Shown here piece after piece: positions 37,185-46,432 of a DNA stretch of 62,134 nucleotides. Each line of letters starts with the position of its first letter. Within the stretch, counting starts at the first letter, position 1. The translations under genes and the position numbers were made by a program. Source of the stretch: Candidatus Ornithoclostridium excrementipullorum (GTDB lineage Bacteria > Bacillota > Clostridia > Christensenellales > UBA3700). Below the pieces are notes generated by a model that saw only the letters and a program-made list of their open reading frames with translations, was not told the DNA's origin and did not search any database. The DNA is taken from positions 1 to 62,134 of the forward strand of contig DVKK01000004.1 in the NCBI GenBank assembly GCA_018716085.1, read 5' to 3'.

Positions 37185-37213
37185 TTGATTTTTGTCCGCC
37201 GATACGCTATCAT
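37185..37213 (+). promoter_or_regulatory. Promoter of the DUF1846 gene
   Basis: TTGATT (37185-37190), 17 bases, TATCAT (37208-37213), 61 bases before the ATG. Confidence 0.55.
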
Positions 37214-37274
37214 TATATCGTATAAAGACAAAAAGCGATCCGACCCGGCGCGGACGCGGAGATGTAGAGGTTTT

Positions 37275-38768
37275 ATGGATAAAATAGGTTTCGACAGTCA
37301 GAAGTATCTTTCCATGCAATCGGAGTGCATAGACAAGCGTATCCGCGAATTCGGCGGCAAACTGTATCTGGAATTCGGCGGCAAGCTCTTCGACGATTTT
37401 CACGCGGCGCGCGTGCTCCCGGGTTTTGCCCCCGACAACAAAATAGTGATGTTGCAGGAGCTCAAAGACAAAGCGGAGATCGTCATCGTCATCAACAGCA
37501 ACGACATCGCCGCCAACAAACTGCGCGCGGATCTGGGCATCACTTACGATGAGGACGTTCTGCGGCTTATAGACGTATTCCGAAGCAAAGATCTGTACGT
37601 CGGGAGCGTTGTCCTTTCGCAGTTCGACGAAAAGAACGTCAAAGCCATCGCCTTTATGCACCGTCTGGAAAAACTCGGACTGAAAGTGTACCGTCACTAT
37701 CACATCGAGGGCTATCCCCACAACATACAGCATATCGTCAGCGACGAAGGCTACGGCAAAAACGAATACATAGAGACCACGAAACAGCTGGTCGTGATCA
37801 CCGCTCCCGGACCGGGAAGCGGCAAAATGGCGACGTGCCTGTCGCAGCTGTATCACGATTACAAGCGCGGAATAAAGGCGGGATACGCTAAATACGAGAC
37901 TTTCCCGATATGGAACCTTCCTCTCAATCACCCCGTGAACATGGCGTACGAAGCGGCGACGGCGGATCTCAACGATGTCAATATGATCGACCCGTACCAT
38001 CTTTCCGAATACAATAAGATAGCGGTCAATTACAACCGCGACATAGAGGTGTTCCCCGTGCTCAACGCACTGTTCGAAAAGCTGATGGGACACTCTCCCT
38101 ACAAATCTCCGACCGATATGGGCGTGAATATGGCGGGGTACGCGATCTGCGACGACGCGATCTGCTGCGAGGCGAGCAAGCAGGAAGTCATACGCCGCTA
38201 CTACAAAGCGATAGTCGCTCAGCGCCGCGGCAAGAACAACGACGTCGAGGTCGGCAAGATCTCACTTATCATGGAGAAACTGGGGATCGACGCTTATTAC
38301 CGACACGTGGTACAGCCCGCGCTCGACTGCGAAAAACGCACGGGATCGCCCGCCGCCGCGATCGAGCTGTCTGACGGAAGGATAGTGACGGGAAAGACCT
38401 CTTCCCTGTTCGGATGTTCGTCGGCAATGCTGCTCAACGCGCTCAAAGAACTCGCGCACATCGACGACGATATCAACCTGCTCTCCCCGATAGCGATAGA
38501 ACCGATCCAGAAACTCAAGACGGGCGTGCTCGGCAGCCGAAATCCCAGACTTCACACCGACGAGGTGCTTATCGCTCTGTCCATCTCCGCCGCGACCAAC
38601 GACGTTGCGAAAAAGGCTTTGAAACAAGTGCCCAAACTCAAAGGATGCCAGGTCCATACCACGGTCATACTCTCCCCCGTCGACGAGACGATATTCCGCA
38701 AACTCGGCGTGGACGTGACGAGCGAACCGATATATTCCACCAAAAACCTCTACCACAAGATGAAATGA
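37275..38768 (+). CDS. DUF1846 family protein
   Basis: 497 aa from the ATG at 37275, with TAGAGG four bases upstream. The whole length matches the conserved DUF1846 family, common in Firmicutes: '[20 protein letters not shown]', '[20 protein letters not shown]' (a P-loop-like GPGSGK) and '[13 protein letters not shown]'. Structures exist for the family but the biochemical role is not established. Monocistronic, ended by a strong terminator. Confidence 0.93.
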   Translation: MDKIGFDSQKYLSMQSECIDKRIREFGGKLYLEFGGKLFDDFHAARVLPGFAPDNKIVMLQELKDKAEIVIVINSNDIAANKLRADLGITYDEDVLRLIDVFRSKDLYVGSVVLSQFDEKNVKAIAFMHRLEKLGLKVYRHYHIEGYPHNIQHIVSDEGYGKNEYIETTKQLVVITAPGPGSGKMATCLSQLYHDYKRGIKAGYAKYETFPIWNLPLNHPVNMAYEAATADLNDVNMIDPYHLSEYNKIAVNYNRDIEVFPVLNALFEKLMGHSPYKSPTDMGVNMAGYAICDDAICCEASKQEVIRRYYKAIVAQRRGKNNDVEVGKISLIMEKLGIDAYYRHVVQPALDCEKRTGSPAAAIELSDGRIVTGKTSSLFGCSSAMLLNALKELAHIDDDINLLSPIAIEPIQKLKTGVLGSRNPRLHTDEVLIALSISAATNDVAKKALKQVPKLKGCQVHTTVILSPVDETIFRKLGVDVTSEPIYSTKNLYHKMK

Positions 38769-38788
38769 ATGCGTCCGAAACGCAACGG

Positions 38789-38812
38789 CGCGCCCTGCGG
38801 GGCGCGTTTTTT
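38789..38812 (+). terminator. Terminator of the DUF1846 gene
   Basis: CGCGCCC-TGCG-GGGCGCG followed by TTTTTT, 20 bases after the stop. Confidence 0.88.
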
Positions 38813-38846
38813 CAAAAAATAAATCGATAATTATTCCTGTTTTTGC

Positions 38847-38875
38847 TTGACAAAGATTTTTCGCCGCGATATAAT
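38847..38875 (+). promoter_or_regulatory. Promoter of perR-reverse rubrerythrin
   Basis: TTGACA (38847-38852), 17 bases, TATAAT (38870-38875): full consensus, 18 bases before the ATG. Confidence 0.85.
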
Positions 38876-38893
38876 ACGATCGAGGAAACGGAA

Positions 38894-39310
38894 ATGGCGA
38901 ACAACTATTCGAGACAGCGAGAGACCGTGTACACCGTTCTCAGATCCACGAAGACTCATCCGAGCGCGGACTGGATATACGAACAGTGCAAACAGGTCAT
39001 ACCCAACATCAGCCTCGGCACCGTGTACCGCAACCTCGAATTGCTTGCGCAGCAGGGCAAGATCGTCAAGATCAACGTGGCGCAGGACAAGGACAGATAC
39101 GACGCGGATACGACTCAACATTCGCATATCGTCTGCCCCGACTGCGGTAAAGTACGCGACTGCATCCCTTCCCGCGGCATAGACGCCGCTCTCGGCACAG
39201 AATGCGCCGAACACGGATATACGGGCTATTCTCTCGTATTCACGGGACTGTGCGACGACTGCGAGGCAAAACGTAAAATGCAATCTGAGAGCGTGAGCTC
39301 TTACAACTAA
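38894..39310 (+). CDS. perR: Fur-family peroxide-stress regulator (PerR type)
   Basis: 138 aa from the ATG at 38894 (GAGG upstream). Winged helix '[19 protein letters not shown]', then metal-site residues: '[23 protein letters not shown]' contains the His-x-His and an Asp after the first CxxC, as in PerR rather than Glu as in Fur (quoted in part: '[16 protein letters not shown]'); second zinc CxxC in 'GLCDDCEAK'. Adjacent to reverse rubrerythrin, a classic PerR target in clostridia. Confidence 0.85.
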   Translation: MANNYSRQRETVYTVLRSTKTHPSADWIYEQCKQVIPNISLGTVYRNLELLAQQGKIVKINVAQDKDRYDADTTQHSHIVCPDCGKVRDCIPSRGIDAALGTECAEHGYTGYSLVFTGLCDDCEAKRKMQSESVSSYN

Positions 39311-39332
39311 AAATATTCGGAGGATTATAACT

Positions 39333-39878
39333 ATGGCAAAATTCGTATGCACCATCTGCGGCTACATCCACGAGGGCGATTCCGCTCCCGACAAGTGCCC
39401 CATCTGCGGCGCTCCCGCGAGCAAATTCGAGAAAATGGGCGAGGAACTCACCTGGGCCGACGAACACAGAGTCGGCGTTGCGAAGGGTCTCGACGAAGAA
39501 GTCGTCCAGGGTCTGCGCGAGAACTTCAACGGCGAATGCTCCGAGGTCGGCATGTACCTCGCTATGAGCAGACAGGCCGAGAGAGAGGGCTATCCCGAGA
39601 TCGCGGAAGCTTACAAGAGATACGCGTTCGAAGAAGCGGAGCACGCCGCTAAATTCGCGGAACTCCTCGGCGAAGTGCTGACCGCCGACACCAAGACCAA
39701 CGTCAAAATGCGCATGGAAGCGGAAAACGGCGCTTGCTCCGGCAAGATGAAGCTCGCAAAGCGCGCCAAAGAGCTCGGCTACGACGCCATTCATGACACC
39801 GTTCACGAAATGGCGAAGGACGAAGCCCGTCACGGCTGCGGTTTCCAGGGTCTGTACAACAGATTCTTCAAAAAGTAA
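39333..39878 (+). CDS. Reverse rubrerythrin
   Basis: 181 aa with the order reversed relative to normal rubrerythrin: N-terminal rubredoxin domain ('[10 protein letters not shown]', 'CPICGAP', residues 6-30) followed by a ferritin-like di-iron domain ('[18 protein letters not shown]', '[13 protein letters not shown]', 'DEARHG'). Peroxide and oxygen reductase in clostridia. 22 bases behind perR with GGAGG; same operon. Confidence 0.95.
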   Translation: MAKFVCTICGYIHEGDSAPDKCPICGAPASKFEKMGEELTWADEHRVGVAKGLDEEVVQGLRENFNGECSEVGMYLAMSRQAEREGYPEIAEAYKRYAFEEAEHAAKFAELLGEVLTADTKTNVKMRMEAENGACSGKMKLAKRAKELGYDAIHDTVHEMAKDEARHGCGFQGLYNRFFKK

Positions 39879-39905
39879 TCCTTACGGTCGGGACCGTATA
39901 TTGCA

Positions 39906-39940
39906 AAAACGGCGCAAAACTCATGTTTTGCGCCGTTTTA
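39906..39940 (+). terminator. Terminator between reverse rubrerythrin and the ABC permease
   Basis: Perfect 15-bp stem AAAACGGCGCAAAAC / GTTTTGCGCCGTTTT with loop TCAT; usable by both converging units. Confidence 0.9.
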
Positions 39941-39960
39941 TCATGCCGTCCGAGTCGGCA

Positions 39961-40575
39961 TCAGTATTCTTTTGACTTTATTATCCTCGCGGTAAGTTCC
40001 GCCGAACCTGCGACCACGGCGGTGCCCGCTATCGGCGACAGCCACGACAATGCGATCCCCGCCGCGGACGACCCGATACTTTCCGGATTCGTGAACGATC
40101 CGAAAAACGCGTCCGCTCCTATCATGGCGACGAGCATTATTATCACCACCACCACTCTGCCGTGTTCGGCTCCGAATTTGATATACAGCGGTATCATGAC
40201 CGACAGCATCACGAGCATGATGGCGAACATGATCGGGATCTCTTCCCACGGAAGATCTTTGTCTTGTATAAAAGTCATTGCGACCGCGGAAAGGCAGCTC
40301 AATACAAAGCACGCCGATACCGGTATCACGAACTTGCTCCACGCCAGTTTTCTCGGCGAACATCCGCTCGCCAGCGCGAATTTGAACCACTTGTCCTTGT
40401 CGTCGTAGGCTATCGACACGGCGGGATAGCTTACGGATACGAATATCCCTATCCCCAGAAAAAAGCCTTCGTTGCCCATCACCGCTCCTATCACGAACAG
40501 CACCGCGGCGATGAGCGCATACCATTTGAATATTGCCTTCGAGGTCTCCCATTCTTTGATCAGCAGTCCTTTCAT
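39961..40575 (-). CDS. ABC-2 type permease
   Basis: 204 aa from the ATG at 40573-40575, which overlaps the ATPase stop (ATGA) and has GGAGAGGAG upstream. Five to six hydrophobic segments; 'SYPAVSIAYDDKDKWFKFALASG' is typical of bacteriocin/ion ABC-2 permeases linked to YtrA regulators. Substrate unknown; likely drug, peptide or envelope stress related. Confidence 0.85.
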   Translation of the reverse strand: MKGLLIKEWETSKAIFKWYALIAAVLFVIGAVMGNEGFFLGIGIFVSVSYPAVSIAYDDKDKWFKFALASGCSPRKLAWSKFVIPVSACFVLSCLSAVAMTFIQDKDLPWEEIPIMFAIMLVMLSVMIPLYIKFGAEHGRVVVVIIMLVAMIGADAFFGSFTNPESIGSSAAGIALSWLSPIAGTAVVAGSAELTARIIKSKEY

Positions 40576-41420
40576 TTCTCCTCTCCTTTGATATAAAACA
40601 GCATGATGTCCTCTATGCCCGCCCTCTCGTACGGCAATCCGCACTTTTCCGCAACGCTCCTGTCCATCAGCACCGACAGCGAATAAGGCGTGCGCCTTAC
40701 TCTGATCACCGATTCCTGCGGAAGCTGTGCGAGCTGTTCGTCGCTGCAACCCGCGACCGCATATCCGTCGCGCAGTTCGTCGGAGGTCTTGCGGAACACT
40801 ATCTTGCCTCCGTGGATAAAGACGACGTGATCGCATATCTTTCTGAGATCCTCGACGATATGCGAAGACATGAGCACGGCGTGTTCGTCGTCGGTCACGA
40901 ACTCGTACAGCAGATCCAATATCTCGTCCCGCGCGACGGGATCCAGACCGCTCGTAGCCTCGTCGAGTATCAGCAGTTTGGCGCCGTGCGACATCGCGAC
41001 CGCGATCGCCGTCTTCATCTTCATGCCCTTGGACAGTTTGCCTATCTCCTTGTCTGCGGGCAGCGCGAACCTGTGCATCAACTCCGCATATCGCGCTCCG
41101 TCCCATCCCGCGATCATTCCTCCCATGATATTGCCTACCTTTTTGACGGTCACGCTCTCGGGAAGACACACGTCGTCCAGTACGACGCCGATCCGCGATT
41201 TTTCCGCGCCCGTGATCGCAGTAACGTCTTTGCCGAATATCTCCACTCTGCCCCGATCGGGCTTCATGAGCCCCAGAGCCGCCTTCAATACGGTGGTCTT
41301 ACCGGCGCCGTTCTCGCCTATCAATCCGACTACGCTCCCTCCGGGAACGCTGAAACTCACATTGTCGAGAGTAAAATTCGGATAAGTCTTTGTCAGATTT
41401 TCGATTTTCAATGCGTCCAT
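40572..41420 (-). CDS. ABC transporter ATP-binding protein
   Basis: 282 aa. Walker A 'GENGAGKTT' (about 36-44), signature 'KLSKGMKMK', Walker B 'LLILDEATSGLDP', switch His in 'MSSHI'. The C-terminal 70 residues are an extension seen in YtrB-like exporters. One base behind the GntR regulator, overlapping the permease. Confidence 0.94.
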   Translation of the reverse strand: MDALKIENLTKTYPNFTLDNVSFSVPGGSVVGLIGENGAGKTTVLKAALGLMKPDRGRVEIFGKDVTAITGAEKSRIGVVLDDVCLPESVTVKKVGNIMGGMIAGWDGARYAELMHRFALPADKEIGKLSKGMKMKTAIAVAMSHGAKLLILDEATSGLDPVARDEILDLLYEFVTDDEHAVLMSSHIVEDLRKICDHVVFIHGGKIVFRKTSDELRDGYAVAGCSDEQLAQLPQESVIRVRRTPYSLSVLMDRSVAEKCGLPYERAGIEDIMLFYIKGEEK

Positions 41421-41421
41421 A

Positions 41422-41793
41422 TCATTCTCCCATCAGCAATTCCAAAGCCGCGCGCAGTTCGTCGTCGCTTATACCGCCTATCCGCGCCAGTTCCACGGCC
41501 TCGGTGAGTTTGCGCTCGACCTGTTTCAGCGTGTCCTCGCGGAACAGTTCTTCGTTGCGCGGAGCCACGAAGCTGCCCTTTCCCGTAACGGTATGTATGT
41601 AACCGTCCTTTTCGAGATCGCCGTATGCGCGCGCCGTAGTTATCACGCTTATTTTAAGCGCCTGCGCAAGACTTCGTATCGTAGGCAGAGCCTCTCCCTC
41701 TTTCAGTTCCCCCGACATTATCTTGACCTTGATCTGAGTATAGATCTGTTCGTACAGCGGTCTGTCGGAAGAATTGCTTATCGTCAGCTGCAT
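41422..41793 (-). CDS. GntR-family regulator, YtrA type
   Basis: 123 aa. GntR winged helix ('PTIRSLAQALKISVITTARAY') with the short C-terminal dimer helix pair of the YtrA subgroup, which usually controls a linked ABC transporter and responds to cell-envelope antibiotics. A large palindrome covers its own -10 box. Confidence 0.92.
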   Translation of the reverse strand: MQLTISNSSDRPLYEQIYTQIKVKIMSGELKEGEALPTIRSLAQALKISVITTARAYGDLEKDGYIHTVTGKGSFVAPRNEELFREDTLKQVERKLTEAVELARIGGISDDELRAALELLMGE

Positions 41794-41807
41794 TTATCTC
41801 ACCCAGA

Positions 41808-41851
41808 ATATTGTATATATTGATTATATACAATATGATAAATATTGTCAA
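41808..41851 (-). promoter_or_regulatory. YtrA-type promoter and operator
   Basis: Minus-strand TTGACA (41846-41851), 17 bases, TATAAT (41823-41828). Inverted repeat ATATTGTATATA-N5-TATATACAATAT (41808-41836) covers the -10 and start site. Confidence 0.85.
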
Positions 41852-41982
41852 CACTAACTCATAATTTTTTTCAAAGATCAAATATATTCCCGCTATCACG
41901 GTAAGATCGTGAGCGTATTCTCTCCTATCGTGAAGGTATTCGCCCCTGCCGGGAATGTTATTCCATGCTGCCGTGATCAAGC

Positions 41983-42007
41983 AAAAAGACCGCGCATTCG
42001 CGCGGTC
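41983..42007 (-). terminator. Terminator of the glycogen operon
   Basis: Minus-strand GACCGCGC-GAAT-GCGCGGTC followed by TTTTT, about 28 bases after the GH13 stop. The 130 bases between this and the YtrA operator hold no gene. Confidence 0.88.
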
Positions 42008-42035
42008 CGCATGAGCAAATAACCGTCTTCCGGAC

Positions 42036-43847
42036 TTATTTTTCTCTTCTGCCCTCGAATATTGCCGCCTCGAAAGGTCCGAGAGCGTCGATAGGTCCGC
42101 CCGTCAGCAGATCCGTCGCGCCGGAAAACGCTTCGAGAGGTATCGGTTCGTAAGAATTGTTGCAGACGAGTACCAGCGAACGTACACGCGCCGTCCTTGT
42201 CAGGACGAGCAAACCTTTTCTTTCCGTCACGTCTATATCGCCCGTGACCTGAGGTCTGTGCGACGTCCTTATCTGCGCGAGCCTGCGGTAATATGCGAGA
42301 AGTTCTTCGTCAACGTCGTCCCAGCGCATGGGAAGGCGGTTGAGCGGGTCTTCGTAGCCCTGCATCCCTATTTCGTCGCCGTAATATACCGACGGCATCC
42401 CGGGAAGAACGAATTGCAGCGCCGCGGCGAGTTTCAGACGGCGTTTTGCCTCGTCGAGCACCTCACCTTCCAATGTCAGCTTCGACCGCTCCTCCTTGGT
42501 CATTTGCGACGCGTCGAAGTCCGCAAGCGCGTTTATTGCGCGGACCGTATCGTGAGAGTCTATCAGCGTCATACTGCAATCGAGCGACTGTTTGGGATAA
42601 TGGTTGCAGATATTCTTGACCGCGTCGGCAAAATCCGACGCCGCTCCGCCTCTCGCATATGTAAGGATCGCCTCCTTGAACGGATAGTTCATAACGCCGT
42701 CCAATTCGCTGCCGAGCAGATAGTGCCTGCGCTTGCCGTAGCTGATCTTGTTGGAAGCGTCCTCCCACACCTCGCCCACGATGAGTATGTCCTTGTCAAC
42801 GCTCTTTACGGCGCGGCGTATGTCGCGCACCGTTTTCTCGGGCAGTTCGTCCACTACGTCCAGCCGCCAGCCCTTCACGCCCATTGCGCTCCACTTTTTG
42901 ATGACTCCGCCCTTGTGAAGTATCAGCTTGCGCCAGCCTTCCGCGTCCTTGTTTACCGTCGGGCACACCGTGACGCCCCACCAACAGTCATACCCGTCGG
43001 GATAGTCGTAAAAGCGATACCAATCCGCGTATTTGCTGTCTTTGGACTGATACGCGCCGACGCCGTCGTATCTGCCGAACTTGTTGAAATAACGGCTGTC
43101 CGCTCCGGTGTGGTTGAACACTCCGTCCAACATGACCGATATCCCCTTTTCGGCAGCCTTTTCGATCAGCTCCGCGAATTTTTCTTCGGTGCCGAGCAAT
43201 CCGTCTATTTTCAGGTAGTCGCCGGTATCGTAGCGATGGTTGGAAGACGATTCGAAGACGGGCGACAGATAGATGACGGTCACTTTGAGCGAAGCGAGAT
43301 AATCCAGTTTGTCGATTATCCCCTGCAAATTGCCGCCGTAAAAATCGTCGGCACGGTAAACGCCGTCCGGATCGCAAAGAGTGAGAGGTTCGTCCCACTG
43401 CTTTGCCACGCCGTACTTCTTCGGTACGACGTCGGGATCGTCGCCTTTGCGGAATCTGTCGACGAAGATATGATAAACTATCCCGCCCTTGAAAGCCGCG
43501 GGCGTGCGGTAGCTCTTGGAATAAACGGTCAGTTGATAGTCCTCTGTATCGCTCTTTTTCTTGAAAAAGATCCCTATTTCGGTGTCTATTTCGAATCTGT
43601 ACCAATACAGCCCGGGCTTGTCCACGGACACGCTGCCGCAGAATCGGCTCACTCCGTCCGTCTTGTCCACATAGGACAAAGGCGAAACGACGAGGCTTTC
43701 GCCGTCGTCGCTTGCGATTATCACATTGATGCGGTTGACGAATACTCCGTCCTTCGCAAAGACGCAGAAAGTGACCTTTCTGCCCGCCTGCACAGCCCCG
43801 AACGGGGACTTGCAATCAACGGAATTTTCGTCGTATCTTACCTGCAT
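42036..43847 (-). CDS. GH13 alpha-amylase/neopullulanase-like enzyme
   Basis: 603 aa, no signal peptide, so cytoplasmic. N-terminal beta domain (about 1-120), then the GH13 barrel: 'GVFNHTG' (region I), 'GWRLDVVDE' (nucleophile Asp), 'ILIVGEVWED' (acid Glu) and 'LIDSHDT' (region IV), then a C-terminal beta domain. Likely hydrolyses alpha-1,4 or alpha-1,6 links of glycogen limit dextrins. One base behind glgP, so translationally coupled. Confidence 0.9.
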   Translation of the reverse strand: MQVRYDENSVDCKSPFGAVQAGRKVTFCVFAKDGVFVNRINVIIASDDGESLVVSPLSYVDKTDGVSRFCGSVSVDKPGLYWYRFEIDTEIGIFFKKKSDTEDYQLTVYSKSYRTPAAFKGGIVYHIFVDRFRKGDDPDVVPKKYGVAKQWDEPLTLCDPDGVYRADDFYGGNLQGIIDKLDYLASLKVTVIYLSPVFESSSNHRYDTGDYLKIDGLLGTEEKFAELIEKAAEKGISVMLDGVFNHTGADSRYFNKFGRYDGVGAYQSKDSKYADWYRFYDYPDGYDCWWGVTVCPTVNKDAEGWRKLILHKGGVIKKWSAMGVKGWRLDVVDELPEKTVRDIRRAVKSVDKDILIVGEVWEDASNKISYGKRRHYLLGSELDGVMNYPFKEAILTYARGGAASDFADAVKNICNHYPKQSLDCSMTLIDSHDTVRAINALADFDASQMTKEERSKLTLEGEVLDEAKRRLKLAAALQFVLPGMPSVYYGDEIGMQGYEDPLNRLPMRWDDVDEELLAYYRRLAQIRTSHRPQVTGDIDVTERKGLLVLTRTARVRSLVLVCNNSYEPIPLEAFSGATDLLTGGPIDALGPFEAAIFEGRREK

Positions 43848-43848
43848 A

Positions 43849-46293
43849 TCACTTCTTTTTCGCGCCGTTCATACGGACGGGTTTGAGATTCCATATCCTG
43901 TCGGCGTATTCTTTGACGCTTCTGTCCGAAGAGAAGAAGCCGGATCCCGCGGTATTCATCAGCGACATCCTGCCCCAACGCTCGCGGTCGGAATACGCCT
44001 TGTCCAGTCTGTCCTGCGCGTCGCAATAGGACTGGAAGTCGGCGAGCACCTTATACGGATCCGCGCCGCCGCTGCCTACGGTCAGACTGTCCGCTATCTC
44101 TCCGAAACCTACGCCCGCTATGCCCGAGTGCAGTCCGTCTATGACCGCCTTGATGCGGTGGTTGTTGTGATAGTAGGAAGTCGGTTCGTATCCGTTCTTG
44201 CTCAGTTCCTCTATCTCGTTTGCCAAAAGTCCGAAGATGAAGATGTTCTCGTCGCCGACGGCGTTGTGTATCTCGATGTTCGCGCCGTCCATGGTGCCTA
44301 TCGTCACGGCTCCGTTGATCATGAACTTCATGTTGCCGGTGCCGGAAGCCTCTTTTCCCGCGACGGATATCTGCTCGGACACGTCGGATGCCGGCATTAT
44401 CATCTCGGCGAGAGTGACGCGGTAGTTTTCGAGGAACACGACTTTGAGTTTGTCCTTTATATCGGGATCGTTGTTGACCATATTGCCCAGACAGCATATG
44501 AGCCTGATTATCTGCTTCGCCATATAGTAGCTGGGCGCCGCCTTCGCGCCGAAGATGTACGTGCGCGGGTTGATGTCGAGCGACGGATCCGCTTTCAGCG
44601 CGTAATACGTGTCGAGTATATGCAGCGCGTTGAGAAGCTGGCGCTTGTACTCGTGCAGTCGTTTGACCTGCACGTCGAATACGGAGTCGGGATCGACCGT
44701 TATGCCGTTCGCCTCCTTGATATATGCGGCGAGTTTCAGCTTATTGTTGCGCTTGATATCAAGCCATTTGTCGAGAACGTCTCTCTTACCCTTGAATTTT
44801 TCGAGATCTTTCAGCTTGTCGGCGTCTTTCAGGAAACCGTCGCCGATCAGCTCGGTGATGAACGCGGTCAGCTCGGGGTTGGACTGCGCAAGCCATCTCC
44901 TGTACGTGATACCGTTCGTTACGTTTGTGAAAACGTTCGGGTGCATACGGTAATAGTCGTTGAACACGTCGTTTTTGAGTATCTCGGAATGCAGTTCGGA
45001 CACGCCGTTGACGGTGTGCGACGCCGCAAGACACATATTCGCCATCTTTATCTGGTTGTGCGACAGTATGGCGTTGTATGCGACCTTGTTCCAATCGTTT
45101 GGATAGAAAGACCACAGCTCGTTGCAGAATCTCTGGTTTATCTCGCATACGATCTGATATATTCTCGGGAGAAGCTGTCTGAAAAGCTGTTCGGGCCACT
45201 TCTCCAACGCCTCCGCCATTACGGTATGGTTGGTGTAAGATATCGTGCGTCTGACTATGCTCCACGCTTCGTCCCAACCGTAACCGTGCTCGTCGAGGAG
45301 CAGTCTCATAAGTTCGGGGATACACAGCGTGGGGTGCGTATCGTTGATGTGGATCGCGACCTTGTCGGGAAGATTGTCGAGAGTGCCGTAATCGCGCAGA
45401 TGGGTCTTGATTATCGACTGTATCGACGCCGATACGAAGAAATACTGCTGTTTCAGACGCAGCATCTTGCCTTCGATATGGTGATCGGCGGGATAAAGCA
45501 CTTTGCAGATGGACTCCGCCAGCGATTTGTTTTCGAGCGACTTTACGTATTCGCCCTGCGCGAACAGGTGCATATCGAAATCGACGGGAGCCTTTGCGGA
45601 CCACAGACGGAGTTTGTTGACCGCTCCCACGTGATATCCGCTTATGTTCATGTCATAGGGCACTGCCTGCACGGTGTCGCAGTTCTTGTAATCGACGTAA
45701 AGTCTGCCGTTGTCCCAATGCTGGTCGATGGTGCCGCCGAATCTGACCTCGAAGGTATCCTCTTCTCTGGGAGCGAGCCATACGTCGCCGTTTTCCAGCC
45801 ATTCGTCGGGCATCTCTATCTGCCAACCGTCGGCTATTTTCTGCTTGAATATGCCGTAATCGTATCTTATCGAAAATCCGCTCGCAACATAATCGAGGTT
45901 GGTCAGCGATTCCATATACGCCGCGGCGAGCCTGCCCAGACCGCCGTTGCCGAGACCCGCGTCCGGCTCGATGGCGTAGAGCTCGTCGAGAGTGCAGCCA
46001 AACGGCTTGACCGCGTCGGCAAACACGTCCGTAAGACCGAGATTGAAAAGATGATTTTTCAGAGATCTGCCGAGCAGAAACTCCATCGACATATAATAGA
46101 CCTGTTTGGTCTTCTGTTCCTTGCGTTTTCTCTTGAATTCGAGCCTCATCTCGGTGAGGATGTCCCTCACCGTCATACAGACCGCCTTGTATATCTGCGT
46201 CTTGCTCGCCTCCGCAAGCGGTACGCCGAAATAGGTCTGAGCTTTGAGCTCGAGAATATCTTTTATCCTCTTTGCGTTGAATTCCTTTTCCAT
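43849..46293 (-). CDS. glgP: Glycogen phosphorylase
   Basis: 814 aa, family GT35. Releases glucose-1-phosphate from glycogen. The pyridoxal-phosphate lysine is in 'KEASGTGNMKF'; 'GNGGLGRLAAAYMES' and 'NDTHPTLCIPELMR' are family signatures. GGAGAG before the ATG. Separated from glgA by 139 bases containing a hairpin and its own promoter. Confidence 0.97.
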   Translation of the reverse strand: MEKEFNAKRIKDILELKAQTYFGVPLAEASKTQIYKAVCMTVRDILTEMRLEFKRKRKEQKTKQVYYMSMEFLLGRSLKNHLFNLGLTDVFADAVKPFGCTLDELYAIEPDAGLGNGGLGRLAAAYMESLTNLDYVASGFSIRYDYGIFKQKIADGWQIEMPDEWLENGDVWLAPREEDTFEVRFGGTIDQHWDNGRLYVDYKNCDTVQAVPYDMNISGYHVGAVNKLRLWSAKAPVDFDMHLFAQGEYVKSLENKSLAESICKVLYPADHHIEGKMLRLKQQYFFVSASIQSIIKTHLRDYGTLDNLPDKVAIHINDTHPTLCIPELMRLLLDEHGYGWDEAWSIVRRTISYTNHTVMAEALEKWPEQLFRQLLPRIYQIVCEINQRFCNELWSFYPNDWNKVAYNAILSHNQIKMANMCLAASHTVNGVSELHSEILKNDVFNDYYRMHPNVFTNVTNGITYRRWLAQSNPELTAFITELIGDGFLKDADKLKDLEKFKGKRDVLDKWLDIKRNNKLKLAAYIKEANGITVDPDSVFDVQVKRLHEYKRQLLNALHILDTYYALKADPSLDINPRTYIFGAKAAPSYYMAKQIIRLICCLGNMVNNDPDIKDKLKVVFLENYRVTLAEMIMPASDVSEQISVAGKEASGTGNMKFMINGAVTIGTMDGANIEIHNAVGDENIFIFGLLANEIEELSKNGYEPTSYYHNNHRIKAVIDGLHSGIAGVGFGEIADSLTVGSGGADPYKVLADFQSYCDAQDRLDKAYSDRERWGRMSLMNTAGSGFFSSDRSVKEYADRIWNLKPVRMNGAKKK

Positions 46294-46349
46294 AAACTCT
46301 CCGTTATCTAAATCCGCAAGGCTTGCCGCAGCAAGCCTCTGACTGCTAA

Positions 46350-46378
46350 ATTATACACTTTTCGCCGATTTTTGTACA
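46350..46378 (-). promoter_or_regulatory. Internal promoter before glgP
   Basis: Minus-strand TGTACA (46373-46378), 17 bases, TATAAT (46350-46355). A small hairpin AGGCTTGC/GCAAGCCT (46319-46338) follows in the leader. Confidence 0.6.
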
Positions 46379-46384
46379 GCGTTT

Positions 46385-46418
46385 GGGCGGTATTGCGAAA
46401 TTTTCCGCAATACCGCCC
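46385..46418 (-). terminator. Hairpin between glgA and glgP, no T-run
   Basis: Perfect 13-bp stem GGGCGGTATTGCG / CGCAATACCGCCC with an 8-base loop. It lacks a T-run, so it may be an mRNA stability or attenuation element rather than a full terminator. Confidence 0.5.
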
Positions 46419-46432
46419 CGCATATCGGTCTA

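Noticed and set aside
43726..46311. 861-codon open frame on the plus strand over glgP
   Set aside because: Antisense shadow of glgP.
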